Below are positions 1 to 6,214 of a DNA stretch of 13,571 nucleotides, piece by piece. Below the pieces are notes generated by a model that ran no database searches, was not told where the DNA came from, and saw only the letters and a list, made by a program, of their open reading frames with translations. Source of the DNA: Acidaminococcaceae bacterium (GTDB taxonomy: Bacteria; Bacillota; Negativicutes; Acidaminococcales; Acidaminococcaceae); assembly GCA_003512125.1 (NCBI GenBank), contig DOSQ01000145.1, positions 1-13,571 of the forward strand, in the 5' to 3' direction. Every line of letters begins with the position of its first letter. The first letter of the stretch is position 1. The translations under genes and the position numbers were made by a program.

Positions 1-1301
1 CCACAGCCATTGAAGAAGCAAAACGTTGCCTGAACTGTCCAAAGCCCCGTTGTGTAGGAGGATGTCCTGTCAATATTTATATACCGAAATTTATCCATGC
101 AGTCTCCGAAGGAGATTTTGCTTCCGCGATTAAAATCATTAAAGAAAAGAGCAGCCTGCCTGCGGTCTGCGGCCGTGTCTGCCCGCAGGAAAAGCAGTGC
201 GAAAGCCGTTGCGTGCTGGGCATCAAAGGCGAACCGGTTGCCATCGGCCGCCTGGAACGTTTCGTTGCGGATTACGCACGGGAACACGGCCTGGACAAAG
301 TGGATCCGTCTGAAGTTGCCGCGAAAAACGGTAAAAAGGTTGCCATCGTAGGTTCCGGACCTTCCGGCCTGGCCTGTGCCGGCGTGCTGGCGCAAAAAGG
401 CTATGATGTAACGATTTTTGAAGTCCTGCATGCAGCCGGCGGCGTGCTGATGTACGGCATTCCCCAGTTCCGTCTGCCCAAAGAAATCGTGCAGCACGAA
501 ATCGAAGGGCTGAAACAGATGGGCGTGCACGTTCAGACCAATGCCATCATCGGGCGCACCTTCACCATTGATGAGCTAATGAAGGAAGAAGGATTTGACG
601 CTGTGTACATTGCCACCGGCGCGGGACTTCCTCACTTCATGCACATTCCGGGCGAACAGTTCAACGGCGTTTATGCCGCTAACGAATTCTTAACCCGCGT
701 GAACCTGATGAAAGCGTATACCTTCCCGCGGGCGGCCACCCCGGTCTTTATCGGTAAAAAAGTTGCAGTGGTAGGCGGCGGCAACGTGGCCATGGACGCA
801 GCCCGCACCGCCATGCGGTTAGGGGCAGAACACGTTTACATCGTGTACCGCCGGGGTGAAGACGAACTGCCGGCCCGAAAGGAAGAAGTAGGACACGCAA
901 AAGAAGAAGGCATTGAATTCTATCTTCTGAACAATCCGGTACAGATTGTCGGCAATGAACAGGGCTGGGTCACCGGGCTGGAATGCGTGAAGATGGAATT
1001 AGGGGAGGCAGACGCTTCCGGCCGCCGCTCCCCGGTAGCTGTGGAAGGCAGTAATCACATTTTGGAAGTGGATGAAGTGGTCATGGCCATCGGCCAGGGA
1101 CCAAACCCGCTGATCCATCAGACTACGCCGGATCTGGAAGTGAACCGGCGCGGCAACATCGTAGCCGATGAAAACGGCGCTACCAGTATGCCGGGCGTCT
1201 ATGCCGGCGGCGACATCGTCACCGGCGCTGCCACAGTGATTTCCGCCATGGGCGCCGGCAAGAAGGCGGCCGCGGCCATTGATGCGTATTTAATGAAATA
1301 A
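1..1301 (+). CDS. gltA: NADPH-dependent glutamate synthase small subunit / NfnB-like flavoprotein, 5' partial
   Basis: The reading frame is open from the left edge (first full codon at 3), so the gene start lies outside; 432 residues are visible and roughly 30 are probably missing. The N-terminal part carries the two cysteine sets of the GltD-type iron-sulphur domain: Cys codons at 27, 36, 51 and 63 (CLNCPKPRC..GGCP) and at 168, 180, 198 and 210 (CGRVCPQ..C..C). A first dinucleotide fold (VAIVGSGPSGLACAG, from about 336) should bind FAD. A second (VAVVGGGNVAMDAAR, from about 756) followed by YRRGEDELPAR should bind NADPH. The C-terminal GVYAGGDIVTGAATVI closes the FAD site. Family knowledge: such subunits pass electrons from NADPH to glutamate synthase. 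The same architecture is NfnB of the ferredoxin:NADP transhydrogenase when an NfnA gene lies just upstream, which cannot be seen here. An internal ATG at 213 would delete the first cysteine set and is not the start. Confidence 0.9.
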   Translation, partial: TAIEEAKRCLNCPKPRCVGGCPVNIYIPKFIHAVSEGDFASAIKIIKEKSSLPAVCGRVCPQEKQCESRCVLGIKGEPVAIGRLERFVADYAREHGLDKVDPSEVAAKNGKKVAIVGSGPSGLACAGVLAQKGYDVTIFEVLHAAGGVLMYGIPQFRLPKEIVQHEIEGLKQMGVHVQTNAIIGRTFTIDELMKEEGFDAVYIATGAGLPHFMHIPGEQFNGVYAANEFLTRVNLMKAYTFPRAATPVFIGKKVAVVGGGNVAMDAARTAMRLGAEHVYIVYRRGEDELPARKEEVGHAKEEGIEFYLLNNPVQIVGNEQGWVTGLECVKMELGEADASGRRSPVAVEGSNHILEVDEVVMAIGQGPNPLIHQTTPDLEVNRRGNIVADENGATSMPGVYAGGDIVTGAATVISAMGAGKKAAAAIDAYLMK

Positions 1302-1317
1302 CTGCCGGTTCCGGCAG
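1302..1317 (+). other. Short hairpin directly after the gltA stop
   Basis: CTGCCGG-TT-CCGGCAG begins on the base after the TAA stop, giving 7-bp perfect arms (in practice 6 bp with a tetraloop). No T-run follows, so it is not a canonical intrinsic terminator. It may protect the 3' end of the mRNA or slow polymerase. A second small stem, TGCAGG-CCTAT-CCTGCA (1333-1349), follows, also without a T-run. Confidence 0.35.
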
Positions 1318-1322
1318 ATGGG

Positions 1323-1338
1323 TTGCAAACGTTGCAGG
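1323..1338. promoter_or_regulatory. Operator-like inverted repeat upstream of the exported-protein genes (tentative)
   Basis: TTGCAAACGTTGCAGG contains TGCAA-ACG-TTGCA arms around a central CG. It resembles a LacI/CcpA-family operator (GCAAACGTTTGC type) lacking one base. It lies about 25 bp before a TATAAA hexamer (1363-1368), the only -10-like element ahead of the gene at 1420. No convincing -35 is visible at the right distance. Sequence resemblance only. Confidence 0.2.
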
Positions 1339-1419
1339 CCTATCCTGCATACCACGGTTATGTATAAAATTTAAGATATCGTTCTCAAATTTTAATCAAA
1401 TTGAAAGGCTGATTTATCA

Positions 1420-2040
1420 ATGAAAAAGATTAGATTATTTTTCTCCGTATTACTCTTATGTCTTGCCATCTCAACTGTCGCGCAGGCCCAGGAAAAAATC
1501 CTGGATTATTTTTACCCGGAAGGACGTTCTGCATACTATATCTACAACGATGAGAAATCAGGGGCTGTTGAGAAAGTCAATATCACGTTTGAACGAAGCA
1601 GTAACGGATACCGTCTGGACAGGGAGTCGCCGATTCCCCTGATTGGCAGCATAAAATTCCTGCCATACAACGGAACTTCTTCTTACATATTGGATATTAC
1701 GGATTATGCCGTTACCGCAAAGACCTGGTGGTCAGGCGATCAATCGGATCCAAATAATAATGTGCACGTTAACCTTGAGTTATTAAAACTGCCTGCAAAG
1801 GGTGAAGTCCTCAATTGGACCACTACCGTAAACGAAAACGGCACAGTCAAACAAATCTGGGAGATGAGCGCCAGACTGATGATGATAGCGGTCTTTGAAA
1901 AAGGTGAACGAATCGCTGTTCATGCACTGGAAGTAAAGCGCAATGTGTTTGACGCACAGCATAATCCGCTTCCCGGGCAATCTGTTACGGAATACTGGCA
2001 GAAGGGTAAGGGGAAAGTGAAAGTCATCAGGAACAAATAA
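1420..2040 (+). CDS. Exported protein of unknown function, 206 aa
   Basis: I do not recognise a characterised family. The first 24 residues form a clear Sec signal peptide: KK-R, a hydrophobic stretch (LFFSVLLLCLAIS), then AQA just before residue 24, the likely signal peptidase I cut. There is no lipobox cysteine, so the mature ~183-residue protein should be released outside the membrane. It is rich in aromatic and beta-forming residues, with no further membrane segment, no cysteine and no visible catalytic motif. The ending (PLPGQSVTEYWQKGKGKVKV) resembles the Y-x-KG-x-G-x-V closing strand of many exported beta-rich hypothetical proteins; that is a loose resemblance. The start is supported by the signal peptide and a weak GAAAGG at 1403. 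The next gene begins 26 bp after its stop, so it probably leads a three-gene operon of exported proteins. Confidence 0.8.
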   Translation: MKKIRLFFSVLLLCLAISTVAQAQEKILDYFYPEGRSAYYIYNDEKSGAVEKVNITFERSSNGYRLDRESPIPLIGSIKFLPYNGTSSYILDITDYAVTAKTWWSGDQSDPNNNVHVNLELLKLPAKGEVLNWTTTVNENGTVKQIWEMSARLMMIAVFEKGERIAVHALEVKRNVFDAQHNPLPGQSVTEYWQKGKGKVKVIRNK

Positions 2041-2066
2041 GAGCAGGTAAGGTGGTGTGCTTGATC

Positions 2067-3515
2067 ATGATAAGAAGAACAGCTGCAATTATATCTTCTA
2101 TGTTAATTTTAGGCAGTGCATATTCTGTATCTGCCGCACCTAAAAATGTATACACCGATGCAGATTCGGGTTTCAGCGTAGTTTCCTCTAATCCATTGAT
2201 GGAATACGCTTCGAAATACAGCTACGGATTTCAGGAAAAAAATACTGCAACGGACAGCATGAACTCGTTGGTTGCAATCCCGGCTGATATTGTAGCCAAA
2301 AAAACCGGACAGCCTTTTTCTACCAGAGAATTTATGGCAAAACTGGCTTTGGCAAGTAATAAAAAATCAACAGAAAAACCGGATTATGTGTTGTTCCAAC
2401 CGGAGACCTACGCATACGCAACGCAGTTGAATACGAACATGGAAGACAGTCTCTTTCAAATTTTCGACCAGGAAGATTTGAAAGACGCAGAACTATCCTA
2501 CAGTACAACAACCGTAGGCAAACGTAATTATTTTGTTATTTCCATGCAATCGCCCGGCGCTGTGAATGATGATGATACCGTGGATAGAAATGCAATGGAC
2601 GTACAGGTGTATCTGACTTCAGAAAATAATATTCTGTATGTCGCCGAATCGTATTGCAGTGCTGAACCGTCTGCGAAAAAGAACAAGGCAGCAGATAATC
2701 AAACGGACATCAGAAAAGATTATGAAGCCAAAGGCGTTTCCATGGATACGGCGGAAACCGCCATGCAGGATCCGCATGCGTTGCACAAAGCGATCCTCCC
2801 ACTGACAACCTCTTCTTTAAACGACCTGAAATTTCAAAAAGCCCTGAAAAAAGAACGGGATACCGTTTTGAAAAACCTGATCTTCTTCAAGCCAGAAAAA
2901 GACGTCAGGCCTTTCGGTATGGAAGACCCGGTATTAAAACAGTTTATTGCCCTTCCGGATCAGTGGATCTATGCAAAAGGGTTCCCTGATATCAAAGAAC
3001 AGGAAGAGGTGAAAGTTAATTTCGCCTGGGCAGCGCCTTATACAATGGTTGCAAGTATGCTGACACAGCGTTCTTTAAAAGACGCAACGGCTGACCTGAA
3101 GCCGGAAGATTTCTATGCTTTATATGATGAAAGCATTATCTTGGCCAGCTACAGTTTAAAAAAGAATAACAAGAACGAAACAAATGTAGCCGATGTACTT
3201 TTCAGCGTTCCCCAAAGCGAATTACAGAAAAAACTGGATGAAATGCTACCGGAACTGACCAAAAATGAAAAGATCAGGGAATATGCTGTCTTCTCCAATC
3301 CCAAAGCAACCATCACCAATGACGGGAACCAGATCAAACTGAGTTTTGACAGCAATATTAAAGCAGTCAACAAGTTTGATTTCCTGGCACACAGCCTGTT
3401 CTCCGGCACCAGGGAAAAAGGCCTGTTCAGCCTTTATATTGCCAAAGGTGACAGCATGAAGACAAAAGCAGCGGCCAATCTGGCAGATACTGTAAAACTG
3501 TTACCGGAAAAATAA
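2067..3515 (+). CDS. Exported protein of unknown function, paralogue of the next gene, 482 aa
   Basis: From the ATG at 2067 the protein starts with a signal peptide (MIRR, then AAIISSMLILGSAYSV, cut near SAA at 22-24). The frame is open upstream to a GTG at 2052, but that would add five residues before the signal, and AAGGTGG at 2049-2055 fits the ATG better. The mature start YTDADSGFSV is matched by YTDLDSGFTL in the downstream protein. The two also share TGxxF(S/T)TxEF, a DYxxFxP segment, MDxQxxxTSxNNxLY near residues 177-191, FFxPxKDxxPxG near 273-284 and LPDxWxYA near 297-303. The NNxLY and FF segments followed by a second LPDxW start suggest two tandem PsbP/Mog1-like alpha/beta domains. 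That fold guess is inference. No catalytic motif or anchor is visible. It sits 26 bp after the 206-aa gene and 38 bp before its paralogue. Confidence 0.85.
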   Translation: MIRRTAAIISSMLILGSAYSVSAAPKNVYTDADSGFSVVSSNPLMEYASKYSYGFQEKNTATDSMNSLVAIPADIVAKKTGQPFSTREFMAKLALASNKKSTEKPDYVLFQPETYAYATQLNTNMEDSLFQIFDQEDLKDAELSYSTTTVGKRNYFVISMQSPGAVNDDDTVDRNAMDVQVYLTSENNILYVAESYCSAEPSAKKNKAADNQTDIRKDYEAKGVSMDTAETAMQDPHALHKAILPLTTSSLNDLKFQKALKKERDTVLKNLIFFKPEKDVRPFGMEDPVLKQFIALPDQWIYAKGFPDIKEQEEVKVNFAWAAPYTMVASMLTQRSLKDATADLKPEDFYALYDESIILASYSLKKNNKNETNVADVLFSVPQSELQKKLDEMLPELTKNEKIREYAVFSNPKATITNDGNQIKLSFDSNIKAVNKFDFLAHSLFSGTREKGLFSLYIAKGDSMKTKAAANLADTVKLLPEK

Positions 3516-3553
3516 TTTTATCGTTGTTACAACCAAGGAGCAGAAAGAACACC

Positions 3554-4912
3554 ATGAAAACTATTCTTGCAGCAACCGTAACCGCGCTGTTACTTTCCGG
3601 CAGTATCCCCGCCTTTGCCGCAACAAACACCTACACCGACCTGGACTCCGGATTTACATTGAAGTATCAGCCTTCCTGGATGGAAATCGGCAGTAAAAAC
3701 TTCTACGGATTGGCCAACAAACCGGATAAAAAGGAAACTTCCTTGAATATTATCTGCGCTTTTACAGCCAAAGAAGCAGAAGAGGAGACCGGCAGAAAGT
3801 TTACCACGGAGGAATTCCTTAAAAAATATAAAGATTTGCAGGTTCTGGAACGCAACGAACTGTCGCCTGATAAAGTTGATTATATCTTTTTTATGCCGGA
3901 TCCATACGAGATCAAACCCGGCAACAGATTGTCTATTGCGCCAAAGGAACTTCTTGATAATTCGTCCATCAGTATTTCTACCAGCAAAAAAGGGAAACAG
4001 CCTTTCGTTTATCTTCATATAGTTGAAAATGAAAATAAAGACGAATTGAAAAAATTGCGCCGTGCTGTTGATATGCAGATTGCCATTACGTCAGCAAACA
4101 ATATGCTTTACACAGTGGTTTCAACCTTCCCGCTGCCAAACCTGAAAGCACAGAAAGAGAAAATAAAGCAGGCGACGCCATTTACTGAAAAGAAAGTGCG
4201 AACCGAATTAACTGACGAAAACAAAGAAAAAATCAAAAAATATATTACGTCCCGCCAGGCATTTCTGAAAGGGCTGACGTTCTTTGCTCCCATAAAAGAT
4301 TCCACGCCTTACGGTTTTTATGACGAATTGCTGGGCGGCAGGGTAAAACTACCGGATAACTGGGCGTACGCACAGGTAAATGACGATACGCTTAATGAAA
4401 AAATGCCGTTACGAATTACATTGGGCACGCCCTGGAGCGATATATCTGATTTTATAACGTTTAGTGAAAAAGAGGAAGATGGCAACGAATTGCATCTGGA
4501 TCTGGATAAGGAAGATATCTCGAAATTAAATTATCAGAAAATTAAAGAAGCTGCTTTATTTGCCTCTTCCAGAACAAAAGAAAAAAATACATTTGCAGAA
4601 CTGTTTAACAACCCGTTCCTGACAAACCTGATCATTGACAAATTTATAAAAGAAGGACTAAACCATCCGTCTGTAAAAGAAATAGTTGAATTCAAAGAAA
4701 TTAACACAAAATCCAATTTCAGTAATAATTACGGAACCATTCAATTAGACGGTACCGGTTCAGTTAAAAATGATTACGTAATTAATCTCAACGCGAAAGC
4801 AATGTTTACGCCACAGAATTTTGGTCTGGCAGCTTACATTGCAAAAGACGAGAAAGAAATGGATACTGAACTAAAAAAGATGTTAGAACAGATCCAATTA
4901 CAGAAGAAATAA
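3554..4912 (+). CDS. Exported protein of unknown function, paralogue of the previous gene, 452 aa
   Basis: The ATG at 3554 follows AAGGAG (3535-3540) and opens a typical signal peptide (MKTI, then LAATVTALLLSGSIPA, cut after AFA or AFAA). An upstream in-frame TTG at 3524 would place charged residues ahead of the signal and lies before that ribosome binding site, so it is rejected. Shared landmarks with the previous protein run the full length: YTDLDSGF, ETGRKFTTEEF, DYIFFMPDPY, VDMQIAITSANNMLY, LTFFAPIKDSTPYG, LPDNWAYA and a C-terminal YIAKDEKEMD matching YIAKGDSMK. This indicates tandem duplication followed by strong divergence. The protein is rich in lysine and glutamate, with no transmembrane segment after the signal and no lipobox. 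The codons are more AT-rich than in gltA. It is the last gene before the terminator at 4957. Function unknown; a secreted or envelope-associated binding role is only a guess. Confidence 0.85.
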   Translation: MKTILAATVTALLLSGSIPAFAATNTYTDLDSGFTLKYQPSWMEIGSKNFYGLANKPDKKETSLNIICAFTAKEAEEETGRKFTTEEFLKKYKDLQVLERNELSPDKVDYIFFMPDPYEIKPGNRLSIAPKELLDNSSISISTSKKGKQPFVYLHIVENENKDELKKLRRAVDMQIAITSANNMLYTVVSTFPLPNLKAQKEKIKQATPFTEKKVRTELTDENKEKIKKYITSRQAFLKGLTFFAPIKDSTPYGFYDELLGGRVKLPDNWAYAQVNDDTLNEKMPLRITLGTPWSDISDFITFSEKEEDGNELHLDLDKEDISKLNYQKIKEAALFASSRTKEKNTFAELFNNPFLTNLIIDKFIKEGLNHPSVKEIVEFKEINTKSNFSNNYGTIQLDGTGSVKNDYVINLNAKAMFTPQNFGLAAYIAKDEKEMDTELKKMLEQIQLQKK

Positions 4913-4956
4913 TTTTAAGGAGCGCCAATCAAATCAAAACGTGTACCTGATTACCG

Positions 4957-4996
4957 AAAAACCGTACAGAAAATAGTGCGGTTTTTTATTTTTTTT
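4957..4996 (+). terminator. Intrinsic terminator of the exported-protein operon
   Basis: AACCGTAC (4960-4967) pairs with GTGCGGTT (4976-4983) with one G-U pair and an 8-base loop. Flanking A4957-4959 pairs with the start of a T-rich tail that runs to 4996 (TTTTTTA then eight Ts). It lies 45 bp after the stop of the 452-aa gene. Confidence 0.88.
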
Positions 4997-5032
4997 AAAT
5001 CGGCCTCGTAAAATGCCCGTAGAGCGTTTTTT

Positions 5033-5040
5033 AAGGAAGG
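5033..5040 (+). promoter_or_regulatory. Strong ribosome binding site of the 34-codon ORF
   Basis: AAGGAAGG ends 9 bases before the ATG at 5050. In a region otherwise without long frames, this spacing and strength are the main reason to take the small ORF seriously. Confidence 0.55.
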
Positions 5041-5049
5041 GTACGACAA

Positions 5050-5154
5050 ATGAGTCGTGCAAAGATGAAACAGGCCTTAAAACGCAAATACGGCCGATTA
5101 ACTAAGAAATCTTATTTCAAGATCAGTTTGCAGACAATTTACGACGTATTTTAG
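5050..5154 (+). CDS. Possible small basic protein, 34 aa, upstream of lexA
   Basis: ATG at 5050 to TAG at 5154 encodes 34 residues beginning MSRAKMKQALKRKYGR and ending LQTIYDVF. It has ten Lys/Arg against one Asp, so it would be strongly positive, with an aromatic C-terminal third (Y14, Y22, F23, Y31, F34). There is no hydrophobic stretch long enough for a membrane segment, so it is unlike the SOS-induced membrane toxins and division inhibitors. A nucleic-acid-binding role would fit the charge but is a guess. Its Shine-Dalgarno is excellent. No good promoter is seen between the terminator at 4957-4996 and the start: a TAAAAT at 5009 has no matching -35. It could depend on read-through. I recognise no family; it could also be a chance frame or a gene remnant. 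Confidence 0.5.
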   Translation: MSRAKMKQALKRKYGRLTKKSYFKISLQTIYDVF

Positions 5155-5160
5155 TAATAA

Positions 5161-5214
5161 TTGACAAAACTTCATGTTTAGATTTTACATAATATATATT
5201 ATCGGACGTAAAAT
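5161..5214 (+). promoter_or_regulatory. Candidate promoter or operator: TTGACA plus AT palindrome
   Basis: A perfect TTGACA at 5161-5166 is followed by -10-like sequence around 5184-5191 (TTTACA or TACATA; neither is ideal). Overlapping it is a perfect 14-bp palindrome, ATAATATATATTAT (5189-5202), flanked by inverted ATTTTAC (5182-5188) and GTAAAAT (5208-5214). Such a layout is typical of a repressor-covered promoter, but AT-rich DNA makes palindromes by chance. The next gene downstream is lexA, about 190 bp away. Confidence 0.35.
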
Positions 5215-5272
5215 AATTATCTGCTATCAGCAAGGTTTGATTGCATTTTTACTGCTTTTTTAATTGCCGGAT

Positions 5273-5288
5273 AATTGCGAACGCAATT
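5273..5288. repeat. 16-bp perfect palindrome abutting the SOS box
   Basis: AATTGCG-AA-CGCAATT has 7-bp arms around a 2-base centre and ends on the first base of the SOS box. It includes a CGAAC half-site (5278-5282) exactly 10 bp before the TGAAC of the SOS box, one helical turn away. It could be a second LexA contact or the operator of another regulator. Confidence 0.4.
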
Positions 5289-5301
5289 GAACAGACGTTT
5301 G
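5288..5301. promoter_or_regulatory. LexA (SOS) box controlling lexA
   Basis: TGAACAGACGTTTG matches the Gram-positive LexA operator consensus CGAACRNRYGTTYG at 13 of 14 positions (only the first C differs). It overlaps the first bases of the -35 hexamer at 5299-5304, so bound LexA should block RNA polymerase. This is the classical autoregulation arrangement. Confidence 0.9.
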
Positions 5302-5327
5302 ACACCTTCCCCTTTTTCTGTTATAAT
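5299..5327 (+). promoter_or_regulatory. lexA promoter, perfect consensus
   Basis: TTGACA (5299-5304), a 17-bp spacer and TATAAT (5322-5327) match the housekeeping sigma consensus exactly. Transcription would start near 5334, leaving a leader of about 68 bases. The ribosome binding site AGGAGG (5389-5394) sits 7 bases before the lexA ATG. Confidence 0.92.
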
Positions 5328-5401
5328 TAACTAAAGCTACGTTGAATAATTTCTTTATTTTGTTTTGATATTCCTTTATTATTTTTATAGGAGGTTTTTT
5401 C

Positions 5402-6067
5402 ATGGCTCGGCATAAAAGTTTAATTCCCAAGGACTTTGACGGTAATTATACGGAAGACATGTTGACGGAACGCCAGAAACAGGTTTTAAATTTTATCAGA
5501 TCGTACGCTCAGAGCAAAGGTTATCCGCCTTCTGTACGCGAAATTTGCAAGGCTGTTGGATTATCTTCTACCGCCAGTGTTCATAATCATCTGCACAAAT
5601 TACAAAGTATGCGTTTCATTCAACGGGATTCTGCCAAGCCCCGCGCATTGGAACTGACGCAGGAAGCTTCCTGGCGGAATAAAACAGTAGTCCCTGTACC
5701 TCTTGTTGGTAACGTTACTGCCGGTATTCCCATCCTTGCAGTTGAAAACATTGAAGAAACCTATCCCATTCCCTTAGATTTAATAGGCACGGAAGAAGAT
5801 GTGTTTATGCTTTCTGTTAAAGGTGACAGCATGATTAATGCAGGTATCCTTGATCATGATTATATTGTTGTCCGCAAACAAAATTTTGCGAATAACGGTG
5901 ATATAGTTGTCGCATTGATCGACGGCGAAGAAACGACAGTAAAGCGTTATTTCAAAGATTTACGTTCTATCCGTTTACAGCCTGAAAATGATGCCTACAG
6001 TCCTATTATCGGGAATGACAATATCCAGGTCATTGGTAAAGTTATCGCTGTTTTCCGTATGCTGTGA
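5402..6067 (+). CDS. lexA: LexA, SOS response repressor and self-cleaving peptidase
   Basis: This 221-residue protein has an N-terminal winged helix (LTERQKQVLNFI from residue 21; recognition region SVREICKAVGLSSTASVHNHL) and a C-terminal S24 peptidase domain. The RecA-stimulated cleavage bond is Ala107-Gly108 in NVTAGIP. The catalytic Ser143 (KGDSMINAG) and Lys181 (ETTVKR) are both present, so the repressor should be cleavable. LexA binds SOS boxes as a dimer and represses DNA-repair genes until RecA filaments trigger autocleavage; its own promoter carries such a box. The AGGAGG site fixes the start at 5402, which gives about 20 residues (MARHKSLIPKDFDGNYTEDM) before the point where LexA proteins usually begin. 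An alternative ATG at 5459 would give the usual length but lacks a suitable ribosome binding site. No yneA-like gene lies beside it within the window. Confidence 0.97.
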   Translation: MARHKSLIPKDFDGNYTEDMLTERQKQVLNFIRSYAQSKGYPPSVREICKAVGLSSTASVHNHLHKLQSMRFIQRDSAKPRALELTQEASWRNKTVVPVPLVGNVTAGIPILAVENIEETYPIPLDLIGTEEDVFMLSVKGDSMINAGILDHDYIVVRKQNFANNGDIVVALIDGEETTVKRYFKDLRSIRLQPENDAYSPIIGNDNIQVIGKVIAVFRML

Positions 6068-6149
6068 TTTGACATTATCTTGGCGTCATTTAATTTTAAC
6101 GTCTATCTTATGTCTCAATGATGTCATTTATATCTTTTTAGTTTAAAAT

Positions 6150-6184
6150 AAAACCACAGGATTTGTATCATCCTGTGGTTTTTT
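6150..6184. terminator. Bidirectional terminator between convergent operons
   Basis: AAAACCACAGGAT (6150-6162) pairs perfectly with ATCCTGTGGTTTT (6170-6182) around a 7-base loop. Six Ts (6179-6184) follow on the + strand. On the - strand the stem is followed by TTTTATTTT. It can therefore end both the lexA transcript and the leftward rimO-to-lyase transcript. Confidence 0.92.
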
Positions 6185-6214
6185 ATCTTTAGTGTTTTTA
6201 TTATGATGCAGCCT

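Noticed and set aside
97..351. Open frame of 84 codons on the + strand
   Set aside because: It is out of frame with the gltA-like gene, whose iron-sulphur cysteines span the same bases in the correct frame.
213..1301. The gltA-like gene starting at the internal ATG at 213
   Set aside because: The upstream frame is open to the window edge and encodes the conserved cysteine-rich domain, so the gene is only cut by the window and is not a shortened or broken gene.
3590..4018. Open frame of 142 codons on the - strand
   Set aside because: It is antisense to the 5' half of the second exported paralogue, which has a signal peptide and a ribosome binding site; no support for the reverse frame.
5222..5258. 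Possible small-RNA terminator (TGCT-ATC-AGCA and GCAA-GGTTTGA-TTGC followed by T-rich sequence)
   Set aside because: The stems are only 4 bp and the T-runs are interrupted; in such AT-rich DNA this is not distinguishable from chance.
6068..6149. Possible small gene or regulatory RNA between the lexA stop and the terminator
   Set aside because: This is an AT-rich stretch without a start codon preceded by a ribosome binding site and without convincing structure; it is simply the lexA 3' region.
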